From: Microglena sp. YARC
Taxonomy: Eukaryota; Chlorophyta; Chlorophyceae; Chlamydomonadales; Chlamydomonadaceae
Assembly: GCA_022414725.1 (NCBI GenBank)
Contig: CM039463.1
Location: 90,398,227 to 90,462,226 of the forward strand
Direction of reading: 5' to 3'
DNA: 64,000 nt
Shown here: piece after piece, positions 1 through 21,000 of the stretch
Layout of the letters: every line of letters starts with the position of its first letter
Numbering within the stretch: the first letter of the stretch is position 1
Translations under genes and position numbers: made by a program
Notes under the pieces: generated by a model
What the model saw: the letters and a program-made list of their open reading frames with translations, nothing else
Database searches by the model: none
What the model was told of the DNA's origin: nothing

Positions 1-697
1 CCCCCTTATGCTTTGAGCTACTGTACTGCCCCCTTATGCTTTGAGCTACTGTACTGCCCCCTTATGCTTTGAGCTACTGTACTGCTCCCTTATGCTTTGA
101 GCTACAGTACTGCCCCCCTATGCTTTGAGCTACTGTACTGCCCCCTTATGCTTTGAGCTACTGTACTGCCCCCTTATGCTTTGAGCTACTGTACTGCTCC
201 CTTATGCTTTGAGCTACTGTACTGCTCCCTTATGCTTTGAGCTACTGTACTGCCCCCTTATGCTTTGAGCTACTGTACTGCTCCCTTATGCTTTGAGCTA
301 CTGTACTGCTCCCTTATGCTTTGAGCTACTGTACTGCTCCCTTATGCTTTGAGCTACTGTACTGCTCCCTTATGCTTTGAGCTACTGTACTGCTCCCTGA
401 TGCTTTGAGCTACTGTACTGCTTCCTTATGCTTTGAGCTACTGTACTGCCCCCTTATGCTTTGAGCTACTGTACTGCTCCCTTATGCTTTGAGCTACTGT
501 ACTGCCCCCTTATGCTTTGAGCTACTGTACTGCTCCCTTATGCTTTGAGCTACTGTACTGCTACCTGATGCTTTGAGCTACTGTACTGCTACCTGATGCT
601 TTGAGCTACTGTACTGCTCCCTTATGCTTTGAGCTACTGTACTGCTCCCTTATGCTTTGAGCTACTGTACTGCTCCCTTATGCTTTGAGCTACTGTA
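1..697. repeat. 28-bp minisatellite, about 25 copies
   Basis: A 28-bp unit with the core ATGCTTTGAGCTACTGTACTG repeats head to tail from the first base, with few substitutions between copies. About five more copies lie at 13115-13265, in the equivalent intron of the downstream paralogue, so the array is intronic DNA of ankyrin gene A and was present before the gene duplicated. Confidence 0.93.
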
Positions 698-1410
698 GGA
701 CTGTGAACCTACTCAAAAACTGCATTACCATCACATGCATCACTGCATCACCCCCCAACTATTGCCGGATGGCTTCTTGATTTTTGTCACTCTATGGGCT
801 GCTCCTTTTGATTTGTTGTCAGCTACCACAGGAATGTTAACTGACACAAAAACTGCATGACCACCACCTACCTCGCCCCCAACTTTGTTTTGTGATGGCT
901 TCTTGTGTCATGTCATTACATGGGCTGCTCCTTTTGATTTGCTGTCAGCTACAACAGGAATGTCAACTGACACAAATACTGTATTACCACCACCAACCTC
1001 GGCCCCAACTTTTTGTGCGTTGTGTGGTGGCTTCTTGTGTTATGTCATTTTATGGGTTGCTCCTTTTTATTTGCTGTCAGCCACCACCCTAATGCAAACA
1101 GACACAAATACTGTATCACCACCACCTAACTCGCCCCCAACTTAATTTCTTGTGATGGATTCTTGTGTTATGTTATTATATGGGCTGCTCCTGTTGATTT
1201 GCTGTCAGCTAACACAGGAATGAAGACTGAAACAACGTAACAACTGCATTACCACCACCTTTGTCAACCCCCAACTATTGCGTTATGTCTTCCTAAGAAA
1301 TGGCATGTCATTGCATGGGCCGCTCCCTTATGCCTTCAGCACTCACAGGACTGTAAACCGACACAACAGCTGCATCACTACCACCAACTGCGTCAACCCC
1401 CAACTGCACC
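698..1410 (+). repeat. diverged ~125-bp tandem repeats, intron of gene A
   Basis: About five diverged units share GGCTTCTTG, ATGGGCTGCTCC and ACAGGAATG blocks followed by C-rich ends. The last unit runs into the acceptor of the exon at 1427. The segment at 13266-13500 in gene B is homologous, so this is probably intron. Two open frames of 66-86 codons here read through the repeats and are not genes. Confidence 0.7.
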
Positions 1411-1426
1411 CCCTCTAATCTTGCAG

Positions 1427-2255
1427 CAAGGACTGCTGGGAACACCATGGCTGTAACGCTCATTGCCTACAGGATCCTTGATCTTATGGCAGGTGCATCC
1501 CCACAGATGATCCAAACTACATTTTTTCATCTGGCAAACAAGCACTACGTATTGAGCGGCGGTGAGTTTATTTGAAGTTCAATGAGTTGTAGTGCATTTC
1601 CGATTTAGTGTAAGCAGCAATGTGCAGTGCATTATGAGCTACCGTAAGATTTAAACACCACTGTGTGCAATGCAGTCAATTTAGCCCATCTATCTACCCC
1701 TGGGTTGAAATCGAGACAGAAAAAATGATACACGCACACATAGACAGACAAACCGACAAACGGACAAACAGCCAGATACACAGGCAGACAGACAGACAGA
1801 CAGACAGACAGACACAGATAGTATCTGCTTTTATGTGCCTATTAAGAGGAGTAAGAAGCAGAATCATATATTTGCTTGAGTGGGTGAACTTGGTCTGGAT
1901 GTCGATATGTAGACTTAAGTACTGCCTGGGGAAGGATGTTTTTGGGGTTAAAAATAATATATTGCACTTGCTTACATTGCCTCTTACTGTCTTCAGCAGT
2001 ATTATCACCACTCAACCCCTTACTTCAATCATAACACACTTGATTCAAGAATCTTACTGGCTGCCTGGCTGATGTGCAGCAAGGGAAACGATGCAAGAGG
2101 GACTGAAGCCCTGTCCATTGCAATTGACCCCAAAGGAGCCCGATGAGGAAGGTGGTCGCACACACGTATCCAACCTGACAAGTGCGTACAAGATATGGGT
2201 GGCCAAGGCAGGTCAGAACCTTCCTGTCAGGAAGAAGAGTAAGCCTGCTCGATAG
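1427..2255 (+). CDS. Ankyrin-type gene, copy A: last two exons (5' part outside window)
   Basis: Two exons of a gene that starts left of the window. Exon 1427-1561 follows a TTGCAG acceptor and ends at G|GTGAG. It encodes ARTAGNTMAVTLIAYRIL and then a helix ending [12 protein letters not shown]. Exon 2080-2255 follows GATGTGCAG, encodes AREtMQEGLKP, a basic KKSKPAR tail and a TAG stop. Both exons match the last two exons of gene B (14009-14140 and 15615-15775) residue by residue, apart from one inserted codon in the first, and the intron phases agree (phase 1). In gene B the preceding exon shows that the AR-TGN segment is the second helix region of an ankyrin repeat. The 518-bp intron carries a CAGACAGA tract. 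The function is unknown; ankyrin repeats normally bind proteins. Confidence 0.72.
1736..1816. repeat. (CAGA)n microsatellite in gene A intron
   Basis: Impure, then pure CAGACAGA repeats at the place where gene B carries a much longer tract (14155-14395). The same intron has expanded independently in the two paralogues. Confidence 0.9.
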
Positions 2256-2285
2256 TGTGATGTGCAGGTGACAAAATACCGGTAG

Positions 2286-2475
2286 TTTCTTTTGGGGCTA
2301 CACATGGCAGCCTCCAGCCAGCTCCTTTAACCAGCTACACGGTCACGCTCAAAACTGTCAGCTGCATTGCAAGGCACGTCATACTAGCTTTCCTTTAGCT
2401 AGCTTCAGGTTTGACCCCAGGACAAAAGGAAAAAGGAGCTGTCTAGAAGCTGCTACGTGTAGCCCCCAAAAGAAA
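2286..2475. mobile_element. MITE, family with CTTTTnnGCTAC inverted ends (copy 1)
   Basis: The terminal inverted repeats begin TTTCTTTTGGGGGCTAC and are followed inward by GGCAGC...CAGCTCC and GGAGCT...GAAGCTGCTAC. There is no coding capacity. Related copies lie at 16722-16896, 16989-17180, 26027-26222, 58413-58596 and 62593-62750. This copy is closest to the one at 26027. Confidence 0.75.
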
Positions 2476-2519
2476 CAGTGAGGAAGTGTGGTTGAGCCAC
2501 ATGCATCAACCACTAGAGC

Positions 2520-2690
2520 CACATGTATGTATGTTACAGTCCAGGGGTAGGCCAAATAGGCTAAGGGGACTTGCCCAACCGTATAGGAAGGGCTTAAAAA
2601 GAAAAAGCACTGATGAACTGAACCCCAAACTATCGTTTAACCAACGGGGGCCCTGGGTTCATTTGTGCTACAGTGATAATTTAATTATAC
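2520..2690 (+). repeat. dispersed repeat C (about 170 bp)
   Basis: It starts beside a TATGTATGT microsatellite, continues with CCAGGGGTAGGCCAAATAG, and ends near GGGGGCCCTGGGTTC. Other copies are at 6113-6280 (+), 6345-6485 (-), 15112-15268 (-), 28715-28860 (-) and 29490-29645 (+). Fragments lie at 4400-4450, 11158-11335, 13378-13440, 31108-31150 and 33595-33635. The CATA/TATG run is always at the same end. The class (SINE or MITE) is unresolved. Confidence 0.8.
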
Positions 2691-3220
2691 AATATGCAGC
2701 AACCACTAGGGTGTGGAGTCATTATCCCTTGTCTCTTCTTGGGATGTCAAAAAGAAGTAGTGATGGTAGCCAAATAGCCAATGCGGGGCTGTGTTGGAGC
2801 CTTCCTGCCTAGAAGAAGAGTAAGACATGATAGTGTGATGAGCAGGTGACACACATGAGGTGTGGTTGAGGCGCAGGCAGCAACCATTGGGGTGTGAAGT
2901 TCTTATCCCTTGTCTGTTCTCTATTTGTCAATAGAACGCATTGATGGTGATGGTAGCCAAGGCGGGGCAGTGTCAGAGCCTTCCTGTCAGGAAGAAGACT
3001 TAATCGTGTGATGACCACACTGCAAATTGAAGGGGTCTGTGTCACCCTTTTCTGCACCCTTTAGGCTCCCTTGGGCACCCCTTTCACCCATAATGCACCC
3101 TGTCAAGCCAAATGATAGGGTGCCTATGACCCCACAAATTAGCAGTGCCACTTGACAGACAGTGTTTTTGAGTAATAGGCAGCAACCTCTGGGGTTTGGA
3201 GTCCTTATCTCTTATGTACC
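2691..3220 (+). repeat. degenerate copies of gene A's last-exon end
   Basis: Segments at 2765-2850 and 2945-3018 repeat the end of the exon at 2080-2255: GAGCCTTCCTG, AGGAAGAAGA and the TAGTGTGATG that spans the stop. The blocks between them share GCAGCAACC...GGGTGTG...TTATCCCTTGTCT, again near 3178-3215. These are tandem duplications of the 3' end and 3' flank, not separate genes. Confidence 0.7.
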
Positions 3221-4170
3221 GGTATGCAAGTCCCTTAGCCTATTTGGACTATAACATGCATACACATGTGTGTGTTCTCGAGATATCATGACGAATAAGT
3301 GGTGGTAGCTGTAAATGGTTGTGGCGGTAGTAGTTAGATATGAATATGGTTGCGGGGGTAGCTACAGTTGTGTGGTAGATAGAGGTGGATAGAAAGGTGA
3401 CTGGCGGTATGTCTGCCCATCCCCGCCCCTCACCACACCACACCCACATAACAGTGTATCAGATATAATGATGTTAACGTTTTGATTATATCTGCTATAG
3501 CCAAGTGAATTCAGCCTTCGTTGTCACCAGTGTCGATTAGAGACCTGCCTGATGTTGATCATATGATGTTGACCGAAGGCGAAGGCGAGTTAGGTATCGT
3601 ATTGATGTACAGGGTAACTTTGGCCTAGTCAGACTGCCCGAATCATATGATGTCATATTGCCGTCCTAAACTGTGGATGAGGTACAGACTTTTGACCAGG
3701 CAGCCAGAACCCTATTGAAATCGACAACCCAATTGAAAGCAATTTACTATTGCACTCTCCTTTAGGCAGTTAATTGGATTTCATTTAAAGCTTTGTACCA
3801 TGGTCAAGATAGCCCTACGCAATAATAATAGATAGATCCGGACAGACAATTAATTATTAAATCAGCATTTAATTAATACTAACAGCGTTTGATTCATTAT
3901 GCCGGCATTCAGCTGCAGTTGATTAACATTGTCAGGATTCTCAGTTTCTCACTAAGCAGGAGGGCACCCTATCCGATCACACACGACAGGTGATTAGTGT
4001 GAATGGTGGTGGGATGGCCTCTCCTCTTCCTCATAGTGTATTCTACTGAACTTCTCCTTTCTGACTCACGTGCGGGACGAAGACGGGATTTTGTTCCCTA
4101 AGAGGGAGGGCGCGTTAAGCAATCATTATAGAAACCGACAGAAGATACATTTGTGTACATTAAATTTACA
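3221..4170. other. intergenic, no gene recognised
   Basis: No conserved coding sequence is seen. At 3535-3690 there is a dispersed repeat (family E) with paired ATCATATGATGTTGACC and GACTGCCCGAATCATATG motifs; related copies are at 12835-12935 and 58770-58925. Confidence 0.5.
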
Positions 4171-4304
4171 GGATTTTCTAAATGCCGATTTTCGTCTTGA
4201 ATGTGTAAGTTCCACCATGCACGTACCCATTCAAGACGAAATGAATGGGTACGTACGTGGTGGAACTTACCCATTCAAGACAATTATCGGTATTTAGAAA
4301 ATCC
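4171..4304. repeat. 134-bp hairpin (inverted repeat, ~62-bp arms)
   Basis: The left arm starts GGATTTTCTAAATGCCGAT and the right arm ends ATCGGTATTTAGAAAATCC. The arms also share GTAAGTTCCACCA/TGGTGGAACTTAC and ACGTACCCATTCA/TGAATGGGTACGT, leaving only a few unpaired bases at the centre. It is probably a short foldback element. No open frame across it is credible. Confidence 0.88.
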
Positions 4305-5612
4305 TTCTTAGGTACGATCTACCAAAGGGAGAGCATCCTAAGAAATCATAACTAGCTTTAATTAATACTGCACAATTTGATAATCATGATTAAAAATACC
4401 CACCTGTATGTATGTTATCGTCCAGGGGAAGGCCAAACAGGACTTGCCTGTGATGAATTAATACTGGGTGGTAACATTTGATTCATACTGACAGAAACAA
4501 ATTTGATTACAAATTACAGTATTTGGTTATCCACAAGGGAGGGAGGGCCATAAGCTATCTTGTGCGAGTGGTGGTGAGTGTGAATGGTGTTGGGGCTGCC
4601 AACCCCTTCATCGTTGTGTTTCAGATTGGCCCTCTGTTTTCAGAGTGTCCGTGGATGTACGGTATGGGTTATGTGACTGCTAAATTCGGGGATCTAATCC
4701 ACCCTTTTGTTGGGCTTGAAAGGGTGCATTCTGGGTGGGAGGGGCACTCAGAAAACTCAGAAAAGGGTGCACTGCTAAGACCCGCAAATTTGCACACCTG
4801 TAACCATGATGATGTGTCTGGGTTCTAGTAGAGAACCCCTTGCCCCCTTGATGGTGATTCCAACCAGAGATATCTGATTCCAACAGCCTCTCTAGCATCC
4901 CGAGACATTCCCGAATCCTGTCAAATCCCCTCACCTGCCCTCCCGAAGTTCCGGAAGCAATCGAAAATAGTCGGCTTCGCAGCCGCGAGGGGTTGGGTAG
5001 GAGGGTAAGGTTTCTGGGGGGCTATAGACTGTAAGACTGTAGAATGTAGACATCAATGCGCGTTTGGACTGTGCAAAGATCAATGCGTGGCTGTGCGAAG
5101 ATCAACACGTAGTTGTGGACTTCAGACTCCAGACCGTTGCTTTAGACTTTACGGAACTTTACTTCGGCTGTGATGCTAACGCAATACTGCTGCACGGACA
5201 TGAATACACTTGTGGCATTACGACATGGGACGTTCAAGGTCCAAGGCTTGGACCTTGGGACCTTACACCTTGGACCTTGAGACTCCAATCCTTGATCGCG
5301 AAGCTTCTCTAATCTCGCAGGCCAGCGACAGAACAACGACAGCTTGCGCGTTAACACGGACACTGGAACGCTGGGGACTAGCGACTAGCAACTAGTCGCT
5401 GGAGACTAGCGACAGCTACGGCCAACAAAACTGCGGACCCCAGATAAAAAATGAATAAATGATTGACCCCGGATATTTAAAAAGGGTTAGTGACAGCTAC
5501 GCTGTCCCAACCCCAACCCCAAGGAAAACTCTGAAAACTTGTCAAATACCTCCATACTTGCAATTGCCGAAATAAATTCCAGAACCGGACATTTCCCTCG
5601 TTTTCGAATTAG
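4305..5612. other. intergenic or upstream intron, no gene recognised
   Basis: A 116-codon frame at 4478-4828 has no recognisable domain. Short internal repeats occur at 5225-5285 (CCAAGGCTTGGACC type) and 5370-5415 (GACTAGCGACTAGCAAC type). The 5' end of gene B should lie here or just downstream, but I could not place it. Confidence 0.45.
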
Positions 5613-15764
<10,152 letters not shown>

Positions 15765-15775
<11 letters not shown>

Positions 15776-16100
15776 TGTGATGACCAGGTGACACACAGGA
15801 CTCAATAGTGTGATGACCAGGTGACACACAGGACTCGATAGTGTGATGACCAGGTGACACACAGGACTCGATAGTGTGATGACCAGGTCACACACAGGAC
15901 TCAATAGTGTGATGACCAGGTCACACACAGGACTCGATAGTGTGATGACCAGGTGACACACAGGACTTGATAGTGTGATGACCAGGTGACACAAAGAACT
16001 CGATAGTGTGATGACCAGGTGACTCACAGGACTCGATAGTGTGATGACCAGGTGACTCACAGGAATCGATAGTGTGATGACCAGGTGACTCACAGGAGGT
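15765..16100 (+). repeat. 33-bp minisatellite starting on gene B's stop codon
   Basis: About ten 33-bp units (CGATAGTGTGATGACCAGG core). The first unit contains the last codons ATT CGA and the TAG stop of gene B, so the array is an expansion of the stop region and the start of the 3' UTR. Gene A has a single copy of the same sequence at 2250-2270. Confidence 0.9.
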
Positions 16101-16129
16101 GTGGTTGACACTGCAACTTTGGCACACTT

Positions 16130-16715
16130 TCCTTTACCTCTGTGCCATGCTCCTTTCAACCCTCCCCCTCCCCCCACTGCCCCCTCCCCCTCACTCACCA
16201 CCCACCAACCCAACCCCCACCCATACCCACCCCCAGCCAACGTCTTAGCAGCAGGCCGTAATCACCTGTCCCAACAGCAACAGCTTTGCCAATGCTATCC
16301 ACCTGTGCCTTGCTCCTTTCAACTCTCACACCTCCTCTTCCTTCCCTCCCCCACTGTGGCACCCCTCTTCCCCATTATGCACCCTTTCAAGCCAAGCCAA
16401 CAAATAATGTAAGGGTCTTTGGCACCCTTTCCTTCACCCCTGCAGCGCCCTTCCCACCCATAATGTATCATTTTAAGCTCAATAAAAGGGTGCCGTAGAC
16501 CTTTCCTTTACCTCTGTGCCATGCTCCTTTCAACTCTCCCCCCTCCCCCCCCCACTACCCCCTCCCCCACCCTCACTCACCCACCCACCCCTCAATAAAA
16601 GGGTGCCGTAGACCTTTCCTTTACCTCTGTGCCATGCTCCTTTCAACTCTCCCCCCTCCCCCACCACTACCCCCTCCCCCACCCACCCTCAATAAAAGGG
16701 TGCCGTAGACCATAG
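16130..16715 (+). repeat. pyrimidine-rich intergenic repeats
   Basis: Three units of about 90-110 bp share CCTTTACCTCTGTGCCATGC, CCCCTCCCCC and CAATAAAAGGGTGCCGTAGA. No gene is seen. Confidence 0.75.
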
Positions 16716-16721
16716 CTTCTC

Positions 16722-17285
16722 GTATCAGCTACGCGCATCAGCTTCTAGGCAGATCCCTTGGCTTGCTACCCAGATAATTATAATGCAACTGGAAGCTGTC
16801 GTAATTATCTTTCTAGGACTTCTCAAATCGTGGGGACTAGCCCAGTGGCTGGCTAAGGGAGTTGTATAGAAGCTACTGCTCATAGCAGAAAAGAAAAGCC
16901 ATGAATCACCATCCCTGCAGAGTCGCAGCTAGTTAGATCACATTCTTTGGCAAGGGGGGAGTGGTCCTCATCAGGGGGTAGAGCTGCGTTTTACTTTCAG
17001 CTACAAGCAGTAGCTTCTGGGAAGGTCCTTGAGCCATCCACTGAGCTAAACCCAAAAATGTCAGCAGTTATGGACAGCTAATTTTGTCAGCTTCAAGGAG
17101 CACTAGGTCATATTTGCTTTGGCTCAATAGCCAGTGAGGGGAGCTGACTAGAAGCTGTTGCTCGTAGCTGAAAATAAAAGCTGTGTGATGGGCCCTTCCC
17201 ACCATGAACTGCCAAAATATTTGGGTTCAGAGGTTGGCTCAAGGAGCTGCGTAGAAGCTACTGCTCGTAGCTGAAATGAAAAGTT
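16722..17285. mobile_element. MITE cluster (two full copies and a half copy)
   Basis: Copies at 16722-16896 and 16989-17180 have inverted ends (TTTCAGCTACAAGCAG / CTGTTGCTCGTAGCTGAAAA). A half copy, 17190-17282, keeps only the right end (GAAGCTACTGCTCGTAGCTG). Same family as 58413-58596 and 62593-62750. Confidence 0.78.
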
Positions 17286-17487
17286 ATGGCCAGCTATTTT
17301 AGTAATGTGCAGGGGACTGGGGGGACTCATGCGGTCACTAAAGCCTACAGCGCAGTGAAATATAAGTAGCAGAATCGATCTGCTACTATAATAGAGATGG
17401 TAAGGCAGTACAGTAGGTACTGCTTCTAGTGGTTTGGTAGGCGGCGGCGCCACAGCATGGGGCGTTGCCCCAACCGGTAACGCCTTA

Positions 17488-17760
17488 CTGGGACCTGTCA
17501 GGGTCCAGACCGGGCACACAAGGCCACTCTATATATACGACGTTTATGTCGGTGAATAACATCCCCCCCAATCCCTGGTAGTCTGGTAGACAAGAGTACC
17601 TGGGATTCACACTTAATCCCTGGTACTCTTGTCTACCAAACTACTAGGGATTGGGGGGGATGTTATTCACCGACATAAACGTCGTATATATAGAGTGGAC
17701 TTGTGTGTACGCGGTACTGGGACCTATAAGGGTCCAGACCGGGGTTCACAAGGGCACTAA
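17488..17760. mobile_element. ~195-bp palindromic element between ~45-bp direct repeats
   Basis: 17514-17708 forms a hairpin with ~95-bp arms: CACTCTATATATACGACG at the left end, its complement at the right, a TGGTAGACAAGAGTACC inner stem and a ~7-base loop. On both sides stands a related direct repeat, CTGGGACCTgtcAGGGTCCA (17488) and CTGGGACCTataAGGGTCCA (17718). It is probably a foldback MITE in a duplicated segment. Confidence 0.82.
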
Positions 17761-18029
17761 AGCAGTGAGAGGGTAAACATAAAAACTCAGGAAAATCTAA
17801 GAAAGAGTTGAATTTTTGTGTCAAAGAGATCCCGCTTCGGGGGGTACTTCTAATATCAATGACAAGGGATACTGATACTAAAGGGTTCAAATGGCTAGAT
17901 ATGAAGACCAATTCTTAATAAATCTCAAATTGAAGTGTTCATCTTCAAACATTAGCCACTCAAAATGGGTTTCTGGTAGGGACATGAGGGAGTCTAGGTT
18001 CTGGCTCGGCATCCAATCATGTCCCTGAA
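17761..18029. other. possible 3' flank or remnant LTR of the copia element
   Basis: This follows the end of the copia coding region (minus strand). No matching copy was found beyond 21941, so I cannot define an LTR. Confidence 0.3.
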
Positions 18030-21000
18030 CAGACTGAACTTAGTCCTGGTGAGAGCCTTGGTAAACATGTCAGCCATGTTAGCTGCTGTGGGTACCCACT
18101 GAAGTTTGATGCCCTCCATCTTGGAGTGCTCCTTGAGGAAGTGGAATCTAGTCTCCATGTGCCTTAGGCGGGAGGATAGCTTTTCCTAGTTCCAGGCACT
18201 CAGGGCAGATTGGTTTTCGCCATGGATGGTGAGTGTGGGTGCTTCTGTAGCACAGTGTTGGAGCTTTCTGAGCCACATGGCTTCCTGGGCTGCTGAGGTA
18301 GCTGCCACATATTCAGCTTCAGTGCTGGATAGTGCTGTGGTGGATGCTTGAATCTTTGACTGCCATGAGATGGCTCCTCCTTGGTTGGAGAATACCCAGC
18401 CAGTGGCAGATTTTCTGGTCAGAGGACATGCTGCATGGTCAGAGTCACGGTATCCAGACATGGGCTTTCTGGAGTGTGTGTAGGTGATGCCATGGTCTAG
18501 GTTTCCTGCAAGGTATTTCAGAATTCCCGTTGCAGTTTACATGTGATCATGCAGCGGGCGTGCACTGTGCCTGGTCAACCTGTTCACAGCTTGGGCGATG
18601 TCTAGTCTTGTATTGACTGCAAGGTAGTCGAGGGATCCCACAATCTGGGCCAGAGGGAGTCCAGTTTCTGCTTTTCCAGTGTCTGGTTAGGGGAGAGGGG
18701 CTTCAGGTTTTAGGGGAATGGGGAACCTTTCGCTGCCAGTTTCAGCCATGAGGTTGTTAGCCTTGAGAAGTTCTTGGATGAATCTGGACTGGCAGATGTG
18801 GAGGATGCCTTTTGGCCTATCCCTGGTGATCTCATCCCCAACAAGTACTGATGGCTGTCCAAGATCTCTGGTCTTGTAGAGGCCCATGATGGTCTGTTTG
18901 TACACGTCAAGGATTTCTCTGTGGAAAGAGAGCAGCAAGAAGTCATCAACCCAGATAAGGACCCAGATGAGGGGTCTGGCGGTGGGGCCAGGAAGGATGC
19001 AGAGTCTACTTCTCCTTCTCTTTCTCTCACACATCTACTTCTCTGAATCCAATAGAGATCATGTCAGTTTTGAATCTGATGTACTACATGCGGGATGCTT
19101 GTTTCAGTCCATTGAGGCATTTCCACATGCGGCAGGCTCTGTGGTCTCTCTCAAATCCTGGTGGCTGAGCACAGCAGATTTCTTCCTCAACACTCCCATT
19201 CAGGAAGGCTGTGGAGACATCGAGCTGCGCAAGGCAGGCTGTTGGGACGGCTGTCATAGACAGGATGAAACGGGTAGTAGCATGCTTGGCAACACCTCGT
19301 CATAGTCCATACCAGGTTGTTGAGCATATCCCTTCGCAATAAGTCTGGCTTTGAAACAGTCGATTTCCCCCGAGACTAGGAGCTGGAGATCAAAGACCCA
19401 CTTGGTTCCTATGGGCTTGGACCCAGGTGGGAGCTCTGATAGGGCCCAAGGTTTTCATCTCCGAGAGGGCTGCTAGCTCAGCTGTCATGGCAGCTGAACA
19501 CTCAGCAGAGTATTCACTGGCCAAGGCTTCCTTGTGGTTCTTGGGGATGGCAACTTGGTCAGCTGCTAGTGTGGCGCACTGGCCAGGTTGGTGTTCTGCG
19601 TACTGACCAGGTTGGTGTTATGTTCTTCCAAACCGTCTCTTGGGGTCTGGAATCACTTCGTCATGGTCATGATGCGGTGGTTGTTCAGGTGACATGTGTT
19701 GTGGGTTAGGGGCATGGTTGCTGGTGGGGTCAAGTCCAGGAAGGTTGTGCTCGTTCTCAGCGGGGTTAGAGTTGTGAACAGTAGGGTTTGACCCTTGTTG
19801 GGCAGGATCAGGTAGGACCAAATAGTTGGCCATGCTACCTTGAGTTTGGAGGACCTGTGTAGGTTGCTGGACTGTGTTGGGTGTGAGGGACATGTCAGAA
19901 ATGTGAGGGTACGAGATCTCCCCCCATGCATGCATAGGCATTCATGGTGTGTGCTTGTCCTGGTCTACCTTCGATACTTCTGGTTCTTCATGGTCCTCAT
20001 GATTACCTAGTACCTAAGCATCTGGTCCAGGGAAACCTTTCTGTCCTACAAGGTTCTCACTCTCATTAATTGAAAGTGACGTCTCTAACATCCATGCTTT
20101 TGTGCCCGGGGTACACGACACGGTATGCCTTTCTGTTGGATGAGTACCCAATGAGTTTGTCAATCTGTGTTGAGGGGGCTAGCTTGAATGCTCTTTGTTT
20201 GGGAGGGAACAAGACATAGGCTTGGCAACCAATCGTCTTAAGGTGGTCAACCTTTGGTTTGGTGCCATGGAACATCTTGTAGAAAGTCTGGCTAGATAGG
20301 GTGTTGGGTGAGAGGTTCCTGAGCATGCAAGCAGTCCTGACCATTTCGGCTCAGTATCTGTTCGGGAACTTGGATGATTGGAGCAGAGCTGTGGATCTGT
20401 CATGGATAGTGCGGTTGAGGTGTTCAGCTGCCCCATTTGCGGTATGCCTTTGCTCTTGCACCATTTGGAGAATGCATACTTATACTCTTGTGCATTGTCT
20501 GAGAAGAATTTTGCAATCTTCTGCCTAGTGAGGTTCTCATATCTTTCTAGCTCTGCAATAGTGGCTTTGGGGACCTCAGGCTTTGTTTTGTGGAAAGTGA
20601 CCATGGAATATTTGGAGTGGTCATCAAGAATCCCCTGGAAGTACAAGCTTCCATTGAGGCTAGGTTCTTTCATTTTCCCACTCATGTCAATGTGGATGAT
20701 GGCTAGAGGCTTCTTTGCACGGGCGGATGAAGTGGGGTAGGGGTTCTTGTCCATTTGGGAGAGAGTGCAGATCCCACAGGGAGTGCGTTGAAGTTTCCTG
20801 AATGCTTTTGCAGTGATGTTGATGCCTGTGATCTGTCAGTGATGAGTCTGCTTAGTCCATAGTAGGACAGGTGAGCCATGCGTTCATGCAACAGTTCATG
20901 GGTTTCATGAGTAAGTCTGGGGTTAGCTGCCATGACATCCTCAGGTTCATATTCAGGTTGAACAGTGGGCACTACATACAGGTTGCGTTTCATTTTAGCA

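Noticed and set aside
1..697. Regular repeats as a CRISPR array
   Set aside because: There are no unique spacers, the units are contiguous, and the host is a eukaryote with spliced genes.
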